Below are positions 63,076-64,000 of a DNA stretch of 64,000 nucleotides, one piece after another (positions within the stretch are counted from its first letter, which is position 1; each line of letters begins with the position of its first letter). The notes beneath the pieces are model-generated. The model was not told where the DNA came from and did not search any database. It saw nothing but the letters and a program-made list of their open reading frames with translations. Location: assembly GCA_002422085.1 (NCBI GenBank), contig DISZ01000005.1, positions 1 to 64,000 of the forward strand. Direction: 5' to 3'. Origin of the DNA: Rhodobacteraceae bacterium UBA6197. Its GTDB lineage: Bacteria > Pseudomonadota > Alphaproteobacteria > Rhodobacterales > Rhodobacteraceae. The translations under genes and the position numbers were made by a program.

Positions 63076-63954
63076 ATGACCCGCCTCATCACCGCCCTCG
63101 CCGACATCTCGCAGCCCTATGATGCGCTCTTGTGCGACCTCTGGGGCTGCCTTCACAATGGTGTCGAACCATTCCCGGCGGCCGTTGCTGCATTGCGGCA
63201 ATTCCGCGCCGAGGGCGGCAAGGTGCTGTTGCTGACCAATGCGCCGCGGCCCTCGGATTATGTGATAGCCGGGCTCGACCGTCTGGGCGTGCCGCGCGAC
63301 GCCTGGGATGGGGTGGTCTCGTCGGGCGATGCGGCGCAGGATGCGATGCTGGCCGGGGCGGTCGGGCGCAAGGTCTGGCACCTCGGGCCGGACAAGGACG
63401 ACGGGTTCTTCACCCAGGTTCCGGCCCAATGGGCCAGCGCCCCTCTGATCGAACGCGTGCCTCTCGATCAGGCCGAAGGGATCGTCTGCACCGGCCCGTT
63501 TGACGAACTGAACGAGGTTCCAGAAGACTACCGCGCTCGCTTTCTGATGGCAAAAACTCTTGGTTTGCCAATGCTTTGCGCCAACCCCGACGTTGTGGTC
63601 GACCTTGGCGAAACCCGCATCTACTGCGCCGGCGCCCTCGCCGCGCTCTATGAGGAAATGGGCGGCGAGGTGCTTTATTTCGGCAAACCGCACCCGCCAA
63701 TCTACGACATGGCGCGGCGCCGGCTGGCGGCCATGGGCGGTGTCGATGAGGGGCGTATTCTCGCCGTGGGCGACGGCATCAATACCGATATCGCCGGCGC
63801 CGTGGGCGAGGGATTCGATGCGCTTTTCGTCACCGGAGGACTCGCCGCCGACCAATTCGGCCTCGACATCAACAGCCCCGACGCCGGCCTGGTGCAAACC
63901 TGGCTTGCCGCGCGGCAACAAGACCCGACCTATACGATCGGCCTGCTCCGCTGA
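63076..63954 (+). CDS. HAD superfamily class IIA hydrolase
   Basis: 292 residues. Motif I is ALLCDLWGCLHNG near residue 17-29 (nucleophile Asp followed by Leu-Trp-Gly instead of the usual Asp-x-Asp, as in the TIGR01459 group), motif II LLLTNAPRPS near 51-60, and motif III/IV in YFGKPHPPIYDMARRR and ILAVGDGINTDIAGAV near 235-250. Phosphatase of unknown sugar or nucleotide substrate. Replacement of the second motif I aspartate by glycine-flanked residues is normal for this subgroup. Confidence 0.85.
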   Translation: MTRLITALADISQPYDALLCDLWGCLHNGVEPFPAAVAALRQFRAEGGKVLLLTNAPRPSDYVIAGLDRLGVPRDAWDGVVSSGDAAQDAMLAGAVGRKVWHLGPDKDDGFFTQVPAQWASAPLIERVPLDQAEGIVCTGPFDELNEVPEDYRARFLMAKTLGLPMLCANPDVVVDLGETRIYCAGALAALYEEMGGEVLYFGKPHPPIYDMARRRLAAMGGVDEGRILAVGDGINTDIAGAVGEGFDALFVTGGLAADQFGLDINSPDAGLVQTWLAARQQDPTYTIGLLR

Positions 63955-64000
63955 CGCGTAACGGATTGATAAGACACTTGAAATTCTTTTTGGCGAAACA
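63955..64000. other. Window end, start of a possible 3'-end repeat
   Basis: The last bases contain TTCTTTTTGGCGAAA, like the TTCTTTTTGGCCAAAATACT start of the repeat at 51989, suggesting another copy that continues beyond the window. Confidence 0.35.

Overview
The window is high-GC chromosomal DNA of an alphaproteobacterium of the Rhodobacterales (Rhodobacter/Paracoccus-like). Pointers are the hisS-hisZ-hisG cluster with a short-form HisG, an F1-only ATP synthase operon (atpHAGDC) with no Fo genes beside it, a cobalamin-dependent NrdJ, the R. capsulatus-type xdhA-xdhB-xdhC order, DUF1489 and DUF2125 proteins, a family II pyrophosphatase and Rhodobacterales-style 3'-end repeats. The species cannot be named from the sequence alone.

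Layout. 1-8189 (minus): a tightly overlapping operon xdhA-xdhB-xdhC followed by the ATPase and two permeases of a nucleoside/purine-type (BMP family) ABC importer, the last one running off the window; it reads as a purine uptake and oxidation unit. 8319-20060: an AHSA1/SRPBCC protein, dnaE, an AbrB-duplication membrane protein, a SlyX-like protein, hisS-hisZ-hisG, DUF1489 and nrdJ, with a long inverted repeat between dnaE and its convergent neighbour.

20061-31247 is the accessory part. It starts with the debris of a Tn7/Tn5053-like (Tni) element: the C-terminal part of a TniB-like ATPase and a TniQ protein, with no transposase and no ATPase core. This abuts, and has apparently cut off, the 3' part of an amidohydrolase (lactonase) gene. 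That gene is the last member of a divergent sugar-acid cluster that fits oxidative L-fucose catabolism: mutarotase (FucU), aldo/keto reductase, the broken lactonase, UxaA-type dehydratase, SDR dehydrogenase and an FAH-family hydrolase, with a GntR regulator and a complete sugar ABC importer (ATPase, permease, binding protein). Base composition is visibly less GC-rich than in the flanking core genes.

31248-36186: a MacA-MacB efflux pair, then about 0.8 kb with no recognisable gene and a 5'-truncated DUF481 outer-membrane protein. 36187-46066: a Hint-domain protein, rpsD with a consensus promoter and a roughly 240-nt structured leader, hisC-tyrA-like-extensin-like operon, DUF2125, a ChaC-like cyclotransferase, and a three-gene MotA/TolQ-like, coiled-coil-OmpA and DUF4440 operon of unknown role. 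46149-51785: clpA, a ClC chloride channel protein, glyoxalase II and a methyltransferase. 51786-57159: a very C-rich repeated tract and then the F1 ATP synthase operon. 57258-64000: H-type lectin protein, cspA, groESL with promoter and CIRCE operator, a TraB/GumN protein, manganese-dependent pyrophosphatase, a perfect 12-bp palindrome, and a HAD-IIA hydrolase.

The most unusual items are the transposon/lactonase junction at the edge of the fucose cluster, the dispersed terminator-like repeat family, the rpsD leader, the C-rich tandem tract before atpH, and the AT-centred palindrome before the HAD gene. No CRISPR array, rRNA or tRNA gene was seen.
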